DNA of 64,000 bases from Adiantum capillus-veneris. Taxonomy: Eukaryota; Streptophyta; Polypodiopsida; Polypodiales; Pteridaceae. A program made the position numbers and the translations under genes. How positions within the stretch are numbered: the stretch's first letter is position 1; the number at the start of each line of letters is the position of its first letter. The stretch lies in the NCBI GenBank assembly GCA_014529385.2, contig CM043964.1, positions 718,997 through 782,996 on the forward strand. Reading direction: 5' to 3'. This document shows positions 32,994 through 44,966 of this stretch, in pieces. Under the pieces are notes generated by a model. It did not search any database, was not told the DNA's origin, and worked only from the letters and a program-made list of their open reading frames with translations.

Positions 32994-35769
32994 TGTAAGG
33001 TCTCTACTTTCAAATTTCACACAAGTTCTATTACGCAATTGAATTTTTTTAACCATCACTCATTATTTAAGATATTCAAGTTCAAATTATGAATCATAGG
33101 TTGAGAAAACCTAGAATTTAAAATTTACGCTACAAAATTCTGACATGTTTAGCTATATGAATCACTAACTAGGTTATTGCAAGACTTATTTACTGATTGT
33201 AGAATTTTCTTTTACTACTGTAAAGTTAATATAAGACTGTAAAGTTTAACTTAAAAATGTAAAGTAAATTATCATTAAGGAAATAAATAAAATAATTATA
33301 AAGACATAAGAATACATAGGGATGACAAATGAAGGCACATGGATCACATAGGAGGGGACAAAGTGGGACACACTATCACATGGAAAGGAGTGGCCTTATC
33401 TTTTGATGATAATGACAAAGTGGTCAAGCTCATGGGTACCACAAGGGTACCAAAAACGCGGATATGATTTTTGAAAAAAAAATTAAAAAAATTAAAAAAA
33501 ATTATGTTTTTATTTAAAATAAATTGGACGTTTTTCTTTCTGCTATAAATAGAGCATCCATGCTCACAATTTAGACATAGAGATTGCCTCTATAGCGCTC
33601 ACCAAGTGCTGCCACTTCTCTTAGAGAGAAGGCGTCCACAAACCACTAAGAGAGCAAAAAATCTAGTGGACTAATAAGGTGTGTATTAATTGAGCATTCA
33701 ATTAGTTTTAAGAAGGATATGTGTGTATGTGTGCTATCTCTTACTCTAATCTCTCTAATAGATTAGTAAGATTCAATTAGCCATGTGTGTGTGTATGTGC
33801 TATCTCTTACTCTAATCTCTCTAATAGATTAGTAAGATTCAATTAGCCATGTGTGTGTGTGTGTATGTGCTATCTCTTACTCTAATCTCTCTAATAGATT
33901 AGTAAGATTCAATTAGCCATGTGTGTGTGTGTGTATGTGCTATCTCTTACTCTAATCTCTCTAATAGATTAGTAAGATTCAATAAGTTATGTGTGTGTGT
34001 GTGCTATCTATTATTACTCTAATCTTCTAATAGATTAGTAAGATTCAATTAGCTTTAAGAAGGATATGTGTGTGTGTGTGTATGTTTTCTCTTACTCTAA
34101 TCTCTCTAAGTATACCTATTCTCTCTAGTTAGTACATCTTCACTATTAACTTATATATTGTTAATTGAAAGTTAATACATAAGAGAACTCATCGTATTCT
34201 TATTATACATGATGAAATTCCCATTCACCAATGTTATTGTCAATTAGGTTAAATAGAATTTTGAATAATACTAAAAATTGATTTAGTTAAGGTATAGAAT
34301 TGAGGTTAGAATTGGATTAGAAATGTCATGCATAAAAGTAATGCATTCCTAAACTTTCACTCATAATTTACACAATTAATTTATTAATTAAGATTAGCAA
34401 ATATTTGGTGTATAGAAATTAGATGTAGAACAACAACACTAAGTGTGAATCCGAGTTGGCGAGGATTCAAATTACAGACTCTCTTTGAAAACAAGGAGAT
34501 TACTAGGAGAATTGACTAATTTAAAGTTTTAAGTGTATAACATAAGTGTAGTACAAAAAAATGGCTCCAAAGCGTGCTCGAACACAAGGCACTAATGATC
34601 ATGAAGCTGGTACAAGTAACGGTGGAATCCCTGCGGAAAATGCTATGTCTCCACCAATCGGACCAATCGGAACTATGGTACAGGTTAGTATTGCAGTTTC
34701 AAGTTATGCATCATTGCATATGCGAGACCATAAGAATATATTATTTACCTTATGAAAAGAGAACACGGACTGAAACCACGGGGCTTAACCCGAAGAAAAG
34801 CGTCATATGCTTGACAAGTAGGAAAGATTGTCTGGTTAAACTGGTTGCTATAGGAAAGAATGTTTGTCCAAAACCTTCGGTATGGTTTTTCTCAAGTATC
34901 TCTACTTACTAGCGCTGGTATTATGTGGCAGTTGCCGAGGCGTGAGATGAGGCCCAGGATGGCACCACTGATGCTGTGGTGGAAGTACACCCAGATTAGC
35001 CCAGCTGGATACTGCGGTTTTGTTTTGCCGTGGCGTGAGGATGACGCCCAGATTGGCACCATTGTTGCTGTGACGGGAGTACGTCCAGATTAGCACAACG
35101 AGTACTTGTCGAGTAGTATGGGACGCTCATGAGGACAAGGGTTTTTATAAATAATGTATATACCGATCGGACATAATAGCGCCAGTAGAGATTCTTGAGT
35201 GAACCTAATCCAAGGGTTGTTGGTTTAAAATTGGACGACTTCTTGTTTGACAATTGTTTGTAATACTGTTTGAAGGGCTAGTTTAACGAACCAGTATCAT
35301 AAATAAAGTAAAGGAACATGTATGTTTAAACTGCAGTGTGGTAGTAATTAGATAACAAAAGAAGGGTGAGTGTGGTGTGGAAAGTGGGAGAATGATACCC
35401 CGACGGTATCATTCTATGGACGGGTGGACTCGATGAGTCGGGTAACTTTCCAACGCTAGAATTTTTTTTTTAGTCATAAATCTTAAAAGAGACAAACCTT
35501 GGCAGCTGTGCTTCTGAAACATGGAGAAAGAAGCACACAGGTTGGCCACTCTAAGATTTATACTTTTAGGTATAATTGATTATAGATAGTTTTTAGATAG
35601 GTTTATGGTGGTCACGCTCCGCCATAGCGAGATAGGACCAATCCTTCACTAACGGTTCATGCCCATGGCTACGTAGTAGCTAAGGCAATGTCCGTTGGTT
35701 TTTCCTTATTAGGATTGGAGACCTATCAAAGGTACTCCGCTCCTCTCGACAAGGGGCTGGGACCTCACA
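32994..35769 (+). repeat. A2 3' LTR
   Basis: Same ends and content as the 5' LTR, including the TATA box at 33543, about five tandem units, exon 1 with the stronger CAG-GTTAGT donor at 34684, and the GC-rich repeat block near 34920-35100. It differs from the 5' LTR by substitutions (for example early positions AACTTATTG against AGGTTATTG) and short length changes. Confidence 0.95.
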
Positions 35770-35850
35770 GTGATGCTTGGGAGCTTGTGTTGAATAGTTT
35801 AAGTGGTCGATCTCCCCCTCTTCTCCCAAGAGTGGTATCAGAGCATCAGG

Positions 35851-37254
35851 TTCGAGGAAAAAGTTGGTACCTGATTTCAATCTCAAGACGGAATTCCTCA
35901 AATCTACAATCTCTGAATTGCAATTTATCAAATCTGCAATACAAAGACTCAAGGATTCGTGGAAATTCAAAGCTTAATCGGTCATTTCAAAATTTTGCTC
36001 GGTCGCTAATCGGCGGCGAATCGACAACAAATCGTGTGGATTGTGAAGGCAAGAAAGGGAGCAAGAGTTGAAGAAAGTAGAAGACCTTGAAGATTTGGAA
36101 GAGTCTTGGTTTCAAAAAGAAATTGGCGATCAAGGTCGGATATGTCTATTTCAATGTCATCGACTTCAAAAGCTACGACGAAATTGTGAGGATTTCAAAG
36201 AGGGGAAAGCGGAAGACGAAGCAAGTCGACAAGCACGCAAGGGAATAGACCAAAGAGTTTATCCCAAAAAATGGCTCTTAACACCACTCCAAACTCTTGA
36301 AATCTGCCTTTAGTCGAGTCTGCGTGGGAAGCAACCCTTTCCGCCGAAGAGCTTCTTTGTCGACCACCTCGAAAACACTTGGGATTACCATCAAACTGGG
36401 CACCCTGGTCGTCTGAGTCTTTTTTCTTTCTTGCACTCGGGCCGAAAATGCCTGCCTAGGTCACCATCACCATTCCTTTCCCTGGCGCAACCTCCTTGTC
36501 TGTGAGCTCACTGCCTCCTCAATTTCCCATGCATTCCAATTCACACTGCTTTTTAAAAAGTAGTGACAACCCCACTTCCTTTTTTATTTAACTGGCTGCC
36601 CATTAAGCCCTTCTTTCCTTATAACTTAAACTCTTATATAGCTTAAGGAGGGTGGTCATACCCCCCCTCCCCACCGATCGGCCGCTGAACAGTCGAAGAA
36701 TCCAGCAGAAGCCAAAGATTAGCATATAAAAATTATTTTTCGCTTGGTATACCACCAGCATGCGATATCGCCCACTCGCCACAACCTATGATTGATTTTT
36801 GGTCGATTTCATTTCACCGTCTCCCAGGACTCACATCGAGAGATTGGAGTAGGCGGTGATAAATTGGAAGCCACAAAGGCCATGCATCATTAGCAAATTT
36901 TTGCTACAACACAGGGCACGGATCGAGCGGTAACCATGCCGTAAAATTGTCAGTTATATTATCATTGTGGGGTAAGGGAGATCGGACGCTACAAAATTCA
37001 ACTGGCTCGGTGACGCACCGTCAGACCATTCACTTCTCTGGCAATTTCCTAGCACATCGCCATTCTGGACTGGATGCCACTGCTATTTCTCAGCTAAGTA
37101 CATTACATTGCTGTTATTTATTTTACTCTTTTATTTCGCATATTGCATTTGTGAATATCACCAAATAGCCGTTTTAAGCATTATCATTTAAATATTTATT
37201 AACATATATATATTAAAAAAAAAAGAATAAAGAGAAAAAAAAAACCACGCAATC
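35851..37254 (+). other. Leader of B2, no gene recognised
   Basis: The stretch between the B2 PBS and gag has short open frames but nothing I recognise. It is more GC-rich around 36330-36560 and A-rich just before gag. Confidence 0.5.
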
Positions 37255-37653
37255 ATGGCACACCTTCCTCACGCACCCACGATTGCGGAACAACTTCAAA
37301 ATCTGCAACAATCACTCACATATGAACGCATGCGAAGGCAAGAACTTGAAGATAAATTATTGCATTTTGCACGCACCGAATCTGCACCAGCACGCAAGGA
37401 AAACAAAATTAGCAGAAAAGCCTTCACTTTCAAGGATTTTGATGGCACTAAAGATGCTTGGACGGTTCTAGCATGGGTTAGTCAACTAGATGACTATTTT
37501 CATGATGAAGACTTTCCCGAGCGTGAAATGGTAAAATGTGCATCAAATCATCTCACTAGCAGCACTGCATTGTGGTGGAACGCCACCAAAAAACGTGGGA
37601 GAAGACCATGCACCTGGAATGCATTTAAAAAAGTGAGCATACTAGGTATGTAA
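37255..37653 (+). pseudogene. Truncated gag of B2
   Basis: ATG opens a 132-codon frame with a coiled-coil-like N-terminus (LQNLQQSLTYERMRRQELEDK) shortened here to its key residues LQQSLTYERMRRQELE, then a Retrotrans_gag-like core: FKDFDGTKDAWTVLAWVSQL, EREMVKCASNHL and ALWWNATKKRG. It runs into the CTAACTAGCA repeat and stops, so only about the first third of a usual Gag is left. No zinc knuckle or pol follows. Confidence 0.68.
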
Positions 37654-37654
37654 C

Positions 37655-38190
37655 TAGCATACCAGGTATGTTAATTATCATACATATATTATTGTGTTAA
37701 CCAACTAGTTCTGTATGCTATTTAGAACCCAAGGCATGCTAGCTAGCATATTCCATATGCTAACTAGCACAATCCATATGCTAACTAGCACAGTCCATAT
37801 GCTAACTATCGTACTCACTATGCTGACTAGTATACGCATTAGGACACCCATCATGCTATTGAGCATACTAGGTGCTAACTAGCATAAATGATGTTAATTA
37901 GCATACATCTTGTGCTGACTAGCTAACTCTGTATGCTAGGTAGAACACAAGGCATGCTAACTAGCATACTCCATATGCTAACCATCATAGTCCATATGCT
38001 AACTAGCATACCCAACCCAGCTGCTAGTTCTAACTAGCATAACCCTTGTCTTAAATAGCATACCCATCATGCTAGTGAACATACTAGGTTGACTTGCATA
38101 CCTTTTGTGTTGACCAACTAACTCTGTATGCTATTTAGAACTCAAGGCCTACTAATTAGCATACTCCATATTCTAACTAGCATAATCACT
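37655..38190. repeat. Dispersed short repeat, CTAACTAGCA / near-palindrome TATGCTAACTAGCATA
   Basis: At least seven exact copies of CTAACTAGCA and many variants occur in about 530 bp, often preceded by CCATATG. Each near-palindromic unit can form a short hairpin. No coding potential. Confidence 0.85.
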
Positions 38191-38434
38191 TTATGTATTC
38201 ATTTTTGATAGGGCTATGACGATGTTTCTTGTGACATGCAACCAATGAAAACAATCAACCATCAACATCAGGCTTTGCCTGTTGTGATCTCGCCTTGTGC
38301 AAGGTGCGACGATTGACATTTAGGACCCTGGAAATTTTTGCAATAGGCGTGTTTTAATTTGAATTCAACATCATTTGCAATGCTACATTCTTCAAAAACA
38401 ACTCCTCATTGGAACATGACTGCTTGATTGCTGG
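38191..38434. other. Unassigned spacer
   Basis: I see no gene or recognisable element here. Confidence 0.5.
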
Positions 38435-39424
38435 TGTAGGCCTCCCTTCTCACAAGCTTGGACTAGATGATGAGCTTTCCACTAAATCATGAGAAGGAGA
38501 TAGTCTTCTTTACTTCACACATGAGCTTGTGTGAGTGTGTTTATGTGATAATGCCTTGCAAAAATCAGCCCCCTCTCTCTCTTGGTCGACCCCTCTTGCT
38601 GCTTGCATCCTTTTGGTCCCTGCAAAGCTTAGCCGATGACAATTAAGAAGCATAAGTGATAGCCTTGTGACATGTGTCCCCCTTTCCCCTTTTGTAAGAG
38701 CTTTAGGTATTTAAATAATGTAATCAAACTCTCATTGGACCTCTTATTCTTCTGGAAAATAGAAATCAGCCAAGCCATTGGGCTGATGAATGCTCATTGG
38801 ACTCCTTGGGATACTCTCCAATAGTCTTCTAGAGCTTAATTTCTATTGGTTCTTTTATCAAGTGTTTTAAAATGAATTAAACTAAATTTATTTTAGCCTA
38901 ATTCTCATTGATACCCCTCTATGTCCATTCAAAAGGATTTCAATGCACCTTTGGGGCAACTGGGGTAGGAAGCTGACATGTGTCCACTATGCCCTTTGTG
39001 TAAAGGGAGCATGGAAGAGAGTGTGTGTGTGTGTGTGTGTGTGTTTCTTTATCATCCCCTACAAATATGGATAACCCCTCCTAAATAGGGATGTGGGAAG
39101 ACTTTTGAGTCTTCCCACAAGTATCCACTTTTCTCTAAGGCTTGACCATTTAGTATCTAATTTGATTTTGGAACCTTAGCATTTTGGAAGTCTTAATGGG
39201 TTGAACCTTAGGGTCTTTGAAGCCCATTGATGCACATTGATCTTTTGCAGTTGGCCCCCCTTTGGATCCCTATTTTCCCTCCTTTGGATCCCTACTGTGA
39301 CTGGTCTGCCAGCCTAACCAATATTCCAGCTTTTTCTCCCCTGGTACTTCCCCATATTAAATGATCAGTTTAACATGAGAAAATCATTTAGGAGAATTAG
39401 ATATTAGTTATTATGGAAATCTCA
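38435..39424 (-). repeat. C-type LTR fragment on the minus strand
   Basis: It matches about 18640-19480 of the C1 3' LTR in reverse (for example CCATATTAAATGATC and TTCTCACAAGCTTGGA). The minus-strand start near 39424 reads TGAGATTTCCATAATAAC, diverged from TGATGTCATACTAAC. It lacks the last third of the LTR. Confidence 0.7.
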
Positions 39425-39479
39425 ACAATAAACCCACAACTTCAACATAAATTTTATAATTCATATACATGGCCTCCCA

Positions 39480-40021
39480 ATCTGTTTACACATAATTTGC
39501 CACTAGGCTACCATAGCCATAGCCTTGTAGAGAACTAATCGTAACTTGAAGAGAATAACCCCAATTCTGGCACTTTAAATCTTGTAAGAAATCTCAAAAC
39601 ATTACTGGTGAGAAAGATGAAGATGATCAAAATTGTTTCTACATGCCTCTGTGTGAAACATTGACACGAACGATGAGCTATCCTGATACAACTACACATA
39701 GAGCACGTAAGGCGAGGGTAAAAATTGCATCCAAAAGCATCAAGGAGGCACAACCAGCTAAAACTTGCAACACTTTTGGACTTTTTCTGATCTTTATTTA
39801 TTTTTTACATGAGTTTTAGTTATATGCAAGTCTCACTTAAAAAAACTCACTAACAGGCACTTAGAGTAACCCAACAGTTGGCGCTACACTAGCGACTTTC
39901 CCTTCATGTACATGTTCTTACTAAATCAAGTTAAACATGCCACCAAAAGAAGTTCCACACACCCTCTTGACATCAAGAATCATGTGCATATATACATGTT
40001 TACAAAAAAATGGGGTTTCCA
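39480..40021 (-). repeat. LTR fragment of family D, minus strand
   Basis: The reverse complement matches 42232-42760 over several blocks (CATGTACATGAAGGG, GTGCCTCCTTGATG, TAGCGCCA). The minus-strand LTR would start near 40021 with TGGAAACCCCATTTT. With the plus-strand LTR it forms an inverted pair flanking the integrase remnant. Confidence 0.6.
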
Positions 40022-40843
40022 AAATTTGTGCAACATTGTTTGCCAAACCCCTAGTCTATTAGAGTATTCATGCTCAGCAATAGCATACACATGTTTTCCA
40101 CCTAGATCAAAAGGCTATACAACATAAACACAAAATATATTAAAATACATGAACCATATCAGTTCTCTCACTCCCATTATCAAAGCATAAACCATATGTA
40201 GAATCCAAATCCTCGTTAAGCATAAAATACTCTCAACAGATACCACATAGAGACAACCTTAAGCATAAACCATATGTAGGATCCAAATCCTCGTTAAGCA
40301 TAAAATACTCTCAACAGATACCAGATAGAGACAACCTTTCATTACTATAGCATGCAAAGAGGCCTTTAATATCTCATCCAAAATGTTTTCAATGTTTACC
40401 TCAAACATTTTCATATCCTCATGCATATCCATCTCATTATCCCCACTCTTCACTAAGCAGCCATCCACCAATTCATCTAGACCATGCTTGATCGGCAAGC
40501 CATGCACCTTGAATACATATCTTGGGTCCTTAACAAGAGGATAAATCAAGGTAGTGATAGCCATTTTTTGTCTCTATGTATTCTCCATAGTGAGCCACCT
40601 CACCCAAGAAAAATCACATAAACATTGTGGCTATCCGCACCTTTTCATTGTACATAGGTGTATGTGCGTTAAGGGAATTTTTTCATATCTTCTTGAAAAT
40701 CCTTGAAGCTTGGAGTTTAAGGCGTGTGGACAAGTCTCAACATGAAGAAGCACATGGGGACAATTGTATGTGATAAGGGCTGATTCTCCTCTTTATTTGG
40801 GAAGGAAACTTTAGAGAGGGAGTAAGAGTTTCCAAAAATAGGT
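40022..40843 (-). other. Possible 3' coding remnant of the minus-strand D copy
   Basis: The minus-strand frame at 40259-40564 contains YVFKVHGLPIKHGLDELVDG, which resembles the FKVNGxRLK end of gypsy polyproteins next to the LTR. The evidence is weak. A 78-bp direct repeat lies within it. Confidence 0.3.
40183..40338. repeat. Direct duplication of a 78-bp unit
   Basis: Two adjacent copies (40183-40260 and 40261-40338) start AAGCATAAACCATATGTAG and differ at only a few bases, so the duplication is recent. Confidence 0.9.
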
Positions 40844-42189
40844 ATGCTTCCACTAGAGTTGGAGAAGTCAAAAAAGTATGCCTTCCTATGCCATGCCAAA
40901 AGGTATGTGTTACTTGGTGATGCCTTATATATGAAGGGGGTTGATCTTGTGATGAGAATAGTTCCTTCGGATAGGGAAATTTACAAAATTTTAAAGGAGA
41001 ATCATGAGGGTTCTTGTGGTGGTCACTTTGCTTCAAAGATCACTTTGCATAAAGTCTTGCAAGAGGGATATGTGTGGCCAAGCATTCAACGTGATGTTGA
41101 TCATTGGTGCAAGTATTGTAAAGAGTGTCAAAGCATGGAAAATAGGGTTCTCAAACCCAAGATTAGAGGCACCATTGTGGATTATGATGTTTTTGAGAAT
41201 TGGGGTTTTGATGCAATAGGTCCCTACCTATGACAACTATAGGTAAATGTTACATACATAATGCTATTGACTATCTATCCAGGTGGGCCCAAGTCAAAGC
41301 CGTGTTAAGCACATCATGAGCAAAGATGTTATCCAATTTATATATGAAGATATTTGTTGCAAATTTGGCATTCCATTGGAGCTATTTTCTAACAAGGGTC
41401 CGGGTTTTAGGGGAGAGCTGGTGGATTATCTATATGAGAAGCTTCACGTGCATCGCAGGTTTACTACTCCATATTACCCCCAATGCAATGGAATGAATAA
41501 AAGGTTTAATGGAAAACTCATAAGTATGCTTACAAAGATGATAAGAAATAATGTAAAGAATTGGGATTTAGAGCTACCTTGTGCTCTATGGGCTTATAGG
41601 ACCGCCATCAAATTAGGTATTGGTTTCTCTCCCTTCCATCTAGTTTTTGGCAAAGAGGCTTTACTTCCTATTGAAGTGGAGATAACAACTTTGAAAATGA
41701 TGCTAAAGCTTGAAGAAGAGCCTAATGATTCATTCAAGGAAAGGCATCTATATTTTCAATATGTACAGTTGGATAGGTTGTTGGCTTTTGAGCATTATGA
41801 GCAGGTCTTGAAGAACAATCACGCAAAAGCAAATGAAAAGGTGAAGGACAAAGACAACATGAAGGGTGACATGGTGCTTTGTTACAATAGCAAGCTTAAT
41901 AGCACTTTTCAAAATAAATTTCAAATCAAGTGGAAAGGTCCTTTCTTAGTCTTGAAACAGGTTTCCAAATGGCACATATCAACTTGCTGACTTGGATGGT
42001 ATCCCACATAGAGTATGTGTGAATGGCTACAGGTTGAACAAGTATATTGTAAGGTTGATGACTCTGATTCAGGATGATCCTTATTTTGAAGAATTTTCTG
42101 ATCATGTGGCTAAGGATGAAGATGAAGTGGAGACTCCCTCATGTGGTTTACAGGATCTCTTTTTTGCTGCTACTGCTGATCATGAATGA
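40844..42189 (+). pseudogene. Ty3/gypsy integrase remnant of family D
   Basis: The zinc-binding region is recognisable (HEGSCGGHFAS, HWCKYCKECQS), followed by the core start FDAIGP. A stop at 41231-41233 separates it from the next part (41283-41990), with HRRFTTPYYPQCNGMNKRFN and ALWAYRTAIKLGIGFSPFHL. In the catalytic core the second Asp reads SNKGPGF (Asp to Asn) and the Glu position reads NKRF (Lys), so it is inactive. The C-terminal tail lacks a chromodomain. This could be the Tat/Athila branch, but that is tentative. A final piece in another frame ends at 42187. Confidence 0.75.
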
Positions 42190-42231
42190 TCTAGCTGGCT
42201 GTGGTGTGGCAAATTATGTTGGATGCATTTT

Positions 42232-42880
42232 TGACACCCCATTTTTTGTAAAGTTGTACATACCGATATGATGCCCGATGTCAAAAGTGTGTGTGGGCTT
42301 CATTTTTGTGGGGTTATTAGCTTGCTTTAGCAAGCACATGTACATGAAGGGCAAGTCACTAGTATAGCGCCAGTTATTGGGCTGTTGTGAGTGCTCGTGA
42401 GTGAGTTTTTTGAAGGGAGACTTGTATATAACTTAAACTTATGTACAAAATTATAAAAAATTCAGCTAGAATCCAAAAAATTTCATGTTTGAGCTCGTTG
42501 TGCCTCCTTGATGGTTTCTTTTGCAGTTTTTTCCCTCACCTTGCCTACTCTACTTGTAATCGTGTTGGGACAGCTCCTTGTTTGCATCAATTTTTCGTAT
42601 AGCGGCGTGTAGATCAATTTTGGTCATCTTGAGATTTCTCTCCTGTCATTTTTCAAGATTTTTCTCAAGCTTTAAAGTGACCCAATTGGAGTTTAGTCAC
42701 TTGGCGACTTACGACTAGTCACTTGGCGACTTACGGCTAGTTGTGTAGGTTTAATCGGTATTCAAACGATTTATTAGGGCTTGTCGCTTATAGGTAACCA
42801 CCTAAGTATTTGTTTACTTACCGCTCAAGGACTAGTCCGTACTTAGGCCATTGAAGGCTAGCCGCTTAGTGTTAGCCACA
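42232..42880 (+). repeat. Probable 3' LTR of family D
   Basis: It opens TGACACCCCATTTTTTG shortly after the integrase remnant. It is matched in reverse by 39480-40021. The right end at TTAGCCACA is a guess. A short internal direct repeat (GTCACTTGGCGACTTACG, twice) lies near 42700-42735. Confidence 0.5.
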
Positions 42881-42984
42881 AAAGAACTTTGACAAGAAAA
42901 GTAAACTAGCACAATTGGACTTAAATAGTGCACACAGACTACAAAAACACAAAAAGAATTCAAAAATAGACTTATGTCAAACCC

Positions 42985-44390
42985 TAATATATAGGCATTG
43001 ACTAATAAAGATGAGTTTATTATCCAATGGTACGTCCTGATCTCCATGCACCTCTAGATCGAGGTGTGCAGTGATCAGGCATGGCTAGAGAATGTGAGGT
43101 TGTTAGAGCTAGTAGCAAATGGTAGAAAAAACACAAACGGGCTACAAAAACACAACACTCTTAAGAAGTAACTTGTGTAGTTCAAAAATGCAAATAACTT
43201 CGACAAATGAAGTGAAATAATGCAATAAGACTTCAATAGAGTACACAGACTTCAAAATCCCTAATATATAGTCATTGACCAATAAAGATAAGATTATTAC
43301 CCTGTGATCCTGATCTTGATTCTCCATGCACCTCTAGACCGAGGTCTGCGAAGATACAGCATGGCTACAGAATGTGAGGTTGTTATAGCTAGTGGAAAAT
43401 AGTAGAAAAACCGCAAGTGGACTTTAGAAATGCAAAACTCTTCATGAATTACTTGTGTACTTAAAAAAAAATGTAAACAAACATTGATAAACGAAGTAAA
43501 ATATTGCAATTGGACTTCAATAGCGCAAACAGTCTAGAGGTGCACGGAGATTGGGAGCACACGATAATAATCTCGTCTTTATTGGTCGTGCGGAGATCAG
43601 GCATGGCTAGAGAATGTGAGGTTGTAAGAGCTAGTGGCAAATAGTAGAGAAACTGCAAAAGAACTTCAAAAACACAAAAGTCTTCAGAAAGACTTTTGTA
43701 CATTAAAAACACAAACGAACTTGGATAAACGAAGTAAAATAACGTAATCGGACTTCATTAGTGCACATAAACTTCAAAAACCTTAATATATAGTCATTGA
43801 CCAATAAGACGAGATTATTCTCGTGTTGTCATGATCTCTGTACACCTCTAGACCGAGGTGTGTTGACATCGAGCATGGCTAGAGAATGTGAGGTTGTTAG
43901 AGCTTACAACAAATAGTAGAAAAAGCGCAAACGGACTTCAAAAATCCAAAAGTCTTTAGAAATGACTTATATATCTGAAAGACACAAAGGAAATTTGACA
44001 AAGAAAGTAAAATAACGCAATCGGACTTCAATAGTGCACATATACTTCAAAACCCTAATATATAGTCATTGATAAATAAAGACGAGATTATTATCCTGTG
44101 GTCCTGATCTCCGTGCACCAAGGTGTATGGAGATCGGGCATGGCTAGAGAATGTGAGGTTGTTAGAGCTAGCGAAAAATAGTAGAAAAATACCAAATTGA
44201 CTTTAGATTCGCAAAAGTCTTCGAAAATGACTTTTGTATTTCAAAAATGCAAATAGACTTTGACAAAAAAAGTAAAATAATGCAATCAAACTTCAATAGC
44301 ACACACAAACTTCAAAAGCCCTAATAAATAGTCATTGACCAATAAAGAAGAGAGTATTACCCTATGGTCCTGATCTCCGTGCCTCGACTT
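42985..44390. repeat. Tandem ~280-290-bp repeat, each unit with a strong hairpin
   Basis: Units begin near ATATAGTCATTGACCAATAA and contain GATCTCCGTGCACCTC, loop TAGACC, then GAGGTGTGCGGAGATC, a stem of about 16 bp, followed by GCATGGCTAGAGAATGTGAG. About five to six units are present, near 42990, 43270, 43560, 43790, 44060 and 44330. The unit near 43530-43600 is partly rearranged into inverted order, and the one near 44110 has lost one stem arm. No coding frame. Confidence 0.85.
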
Positions 44391-44772
44391 AAACCCAATT
44401 GAAAGTTTGCTATTTCAAAAGGTCCCATTGGTTTTGAGTCGTGCAGAAGAGCAACAAGTGAAGAAAACTATATCTTCATTCAAGACTCCCACTGGGTGCT
44501 TTTATAAGAGATAACAATCTTAGTGGTCTTAAGTCACACGATTGGCACAAATTTTTACAATTTATCTTACCAATTTCCATAAAGGTCTGTTTGACAGATG
44601 ACATTACAAGAACAATCTAAAAAATCAGTGAGCTAGTACGCTAGATCAATGCAGCACGCTTAAATGCTGCTGAAGCAGTGTGTATGGTGGAGAAGTACTT
44701 TCTAACAAAAATTCTTACCATCTAAATGCATCTACTTGTGCATGTGGTCGATGAAGCTACAATTGTTCGGGT

Positions 44773-44892
44773 TGTTGAGCTTATATGTGAAGCTACTCAA
44801 TTTATGGATTCTCTATATATGGCACCCACGTCCCCTCTATATATGCATCATCTCATGTGTGTATTCTACACACTTTGGGATTCTATTTCTGT

Positions 44893-44942
<50 letters not shown>

Positions 44943-44944
44943 CA
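44773..44944 (+). repeat. 5' LTR of the short-LTR element
   Basis: It matches 47133-47291, with a longer (CT)n tract near its end. A TATA-like CTCTATATATGGC lies in its middle. Confidence 0.8.
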
Positions 44945-44966
44945 TGGTATCAAAACAGTACGTTTT

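Larger units (their letters stand above)
25093..35769 (+). mobile_element. Complete Ty3/gypsy chromovirus-type element A2 (10.7 kb)
   Basis: Two LTRs (2820 and 2776 bp), an initiator-Met PBS, a leader ORF, gag-pol, a PPT and a perfect 5-bp target duplication GTGAT (25088-25092 and 35770-35774). The LTRs differ in microsatellite length and scattered substitutions, so the insertion is young but not brand new. Domain order protease-RT-RNase H-integrase-chromodomain marks a chromovirus. The very long LTR would fit the Tekay/Del clade, but I do not assign the clade. Three lesions (two stops, one frameshift) block the coding region. Confidence 0.96.
24667..37653 (+). mobile_element. Element B copy B2, split by A2
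   Basis: The left part (24667-25092) and right part (35770-37653) are contiguous in B1 once A2 and one GTGAT are removed. The right part has the LTR end, a PBS at 35833-35850 (TGGTATCAGAGCATCAGG), a long leader and a truncated gag. Both B1 and B2 start at the same AATAAGCCACTATGG, so the two pieces may derive from one local duplication. Confidence 0.72.

Noticed and set aside
37655-38190. Possible CRISPR-like array
   Set aside because: Repeats are short and unevenly spaced, without uniform spacers, and the setting is a plant retroelement.
40737-41036. Minus-strand frames opposite the D integrase
   Set aside because: They are shadows of the plus-strand coding remnant.
42985-44390. Possible Helitron end because of the strong hairpin
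   Set aside because: The hairpin recurs in a tandem array, no CTRR terminus follows it and no Rep/helicase sequence is present.
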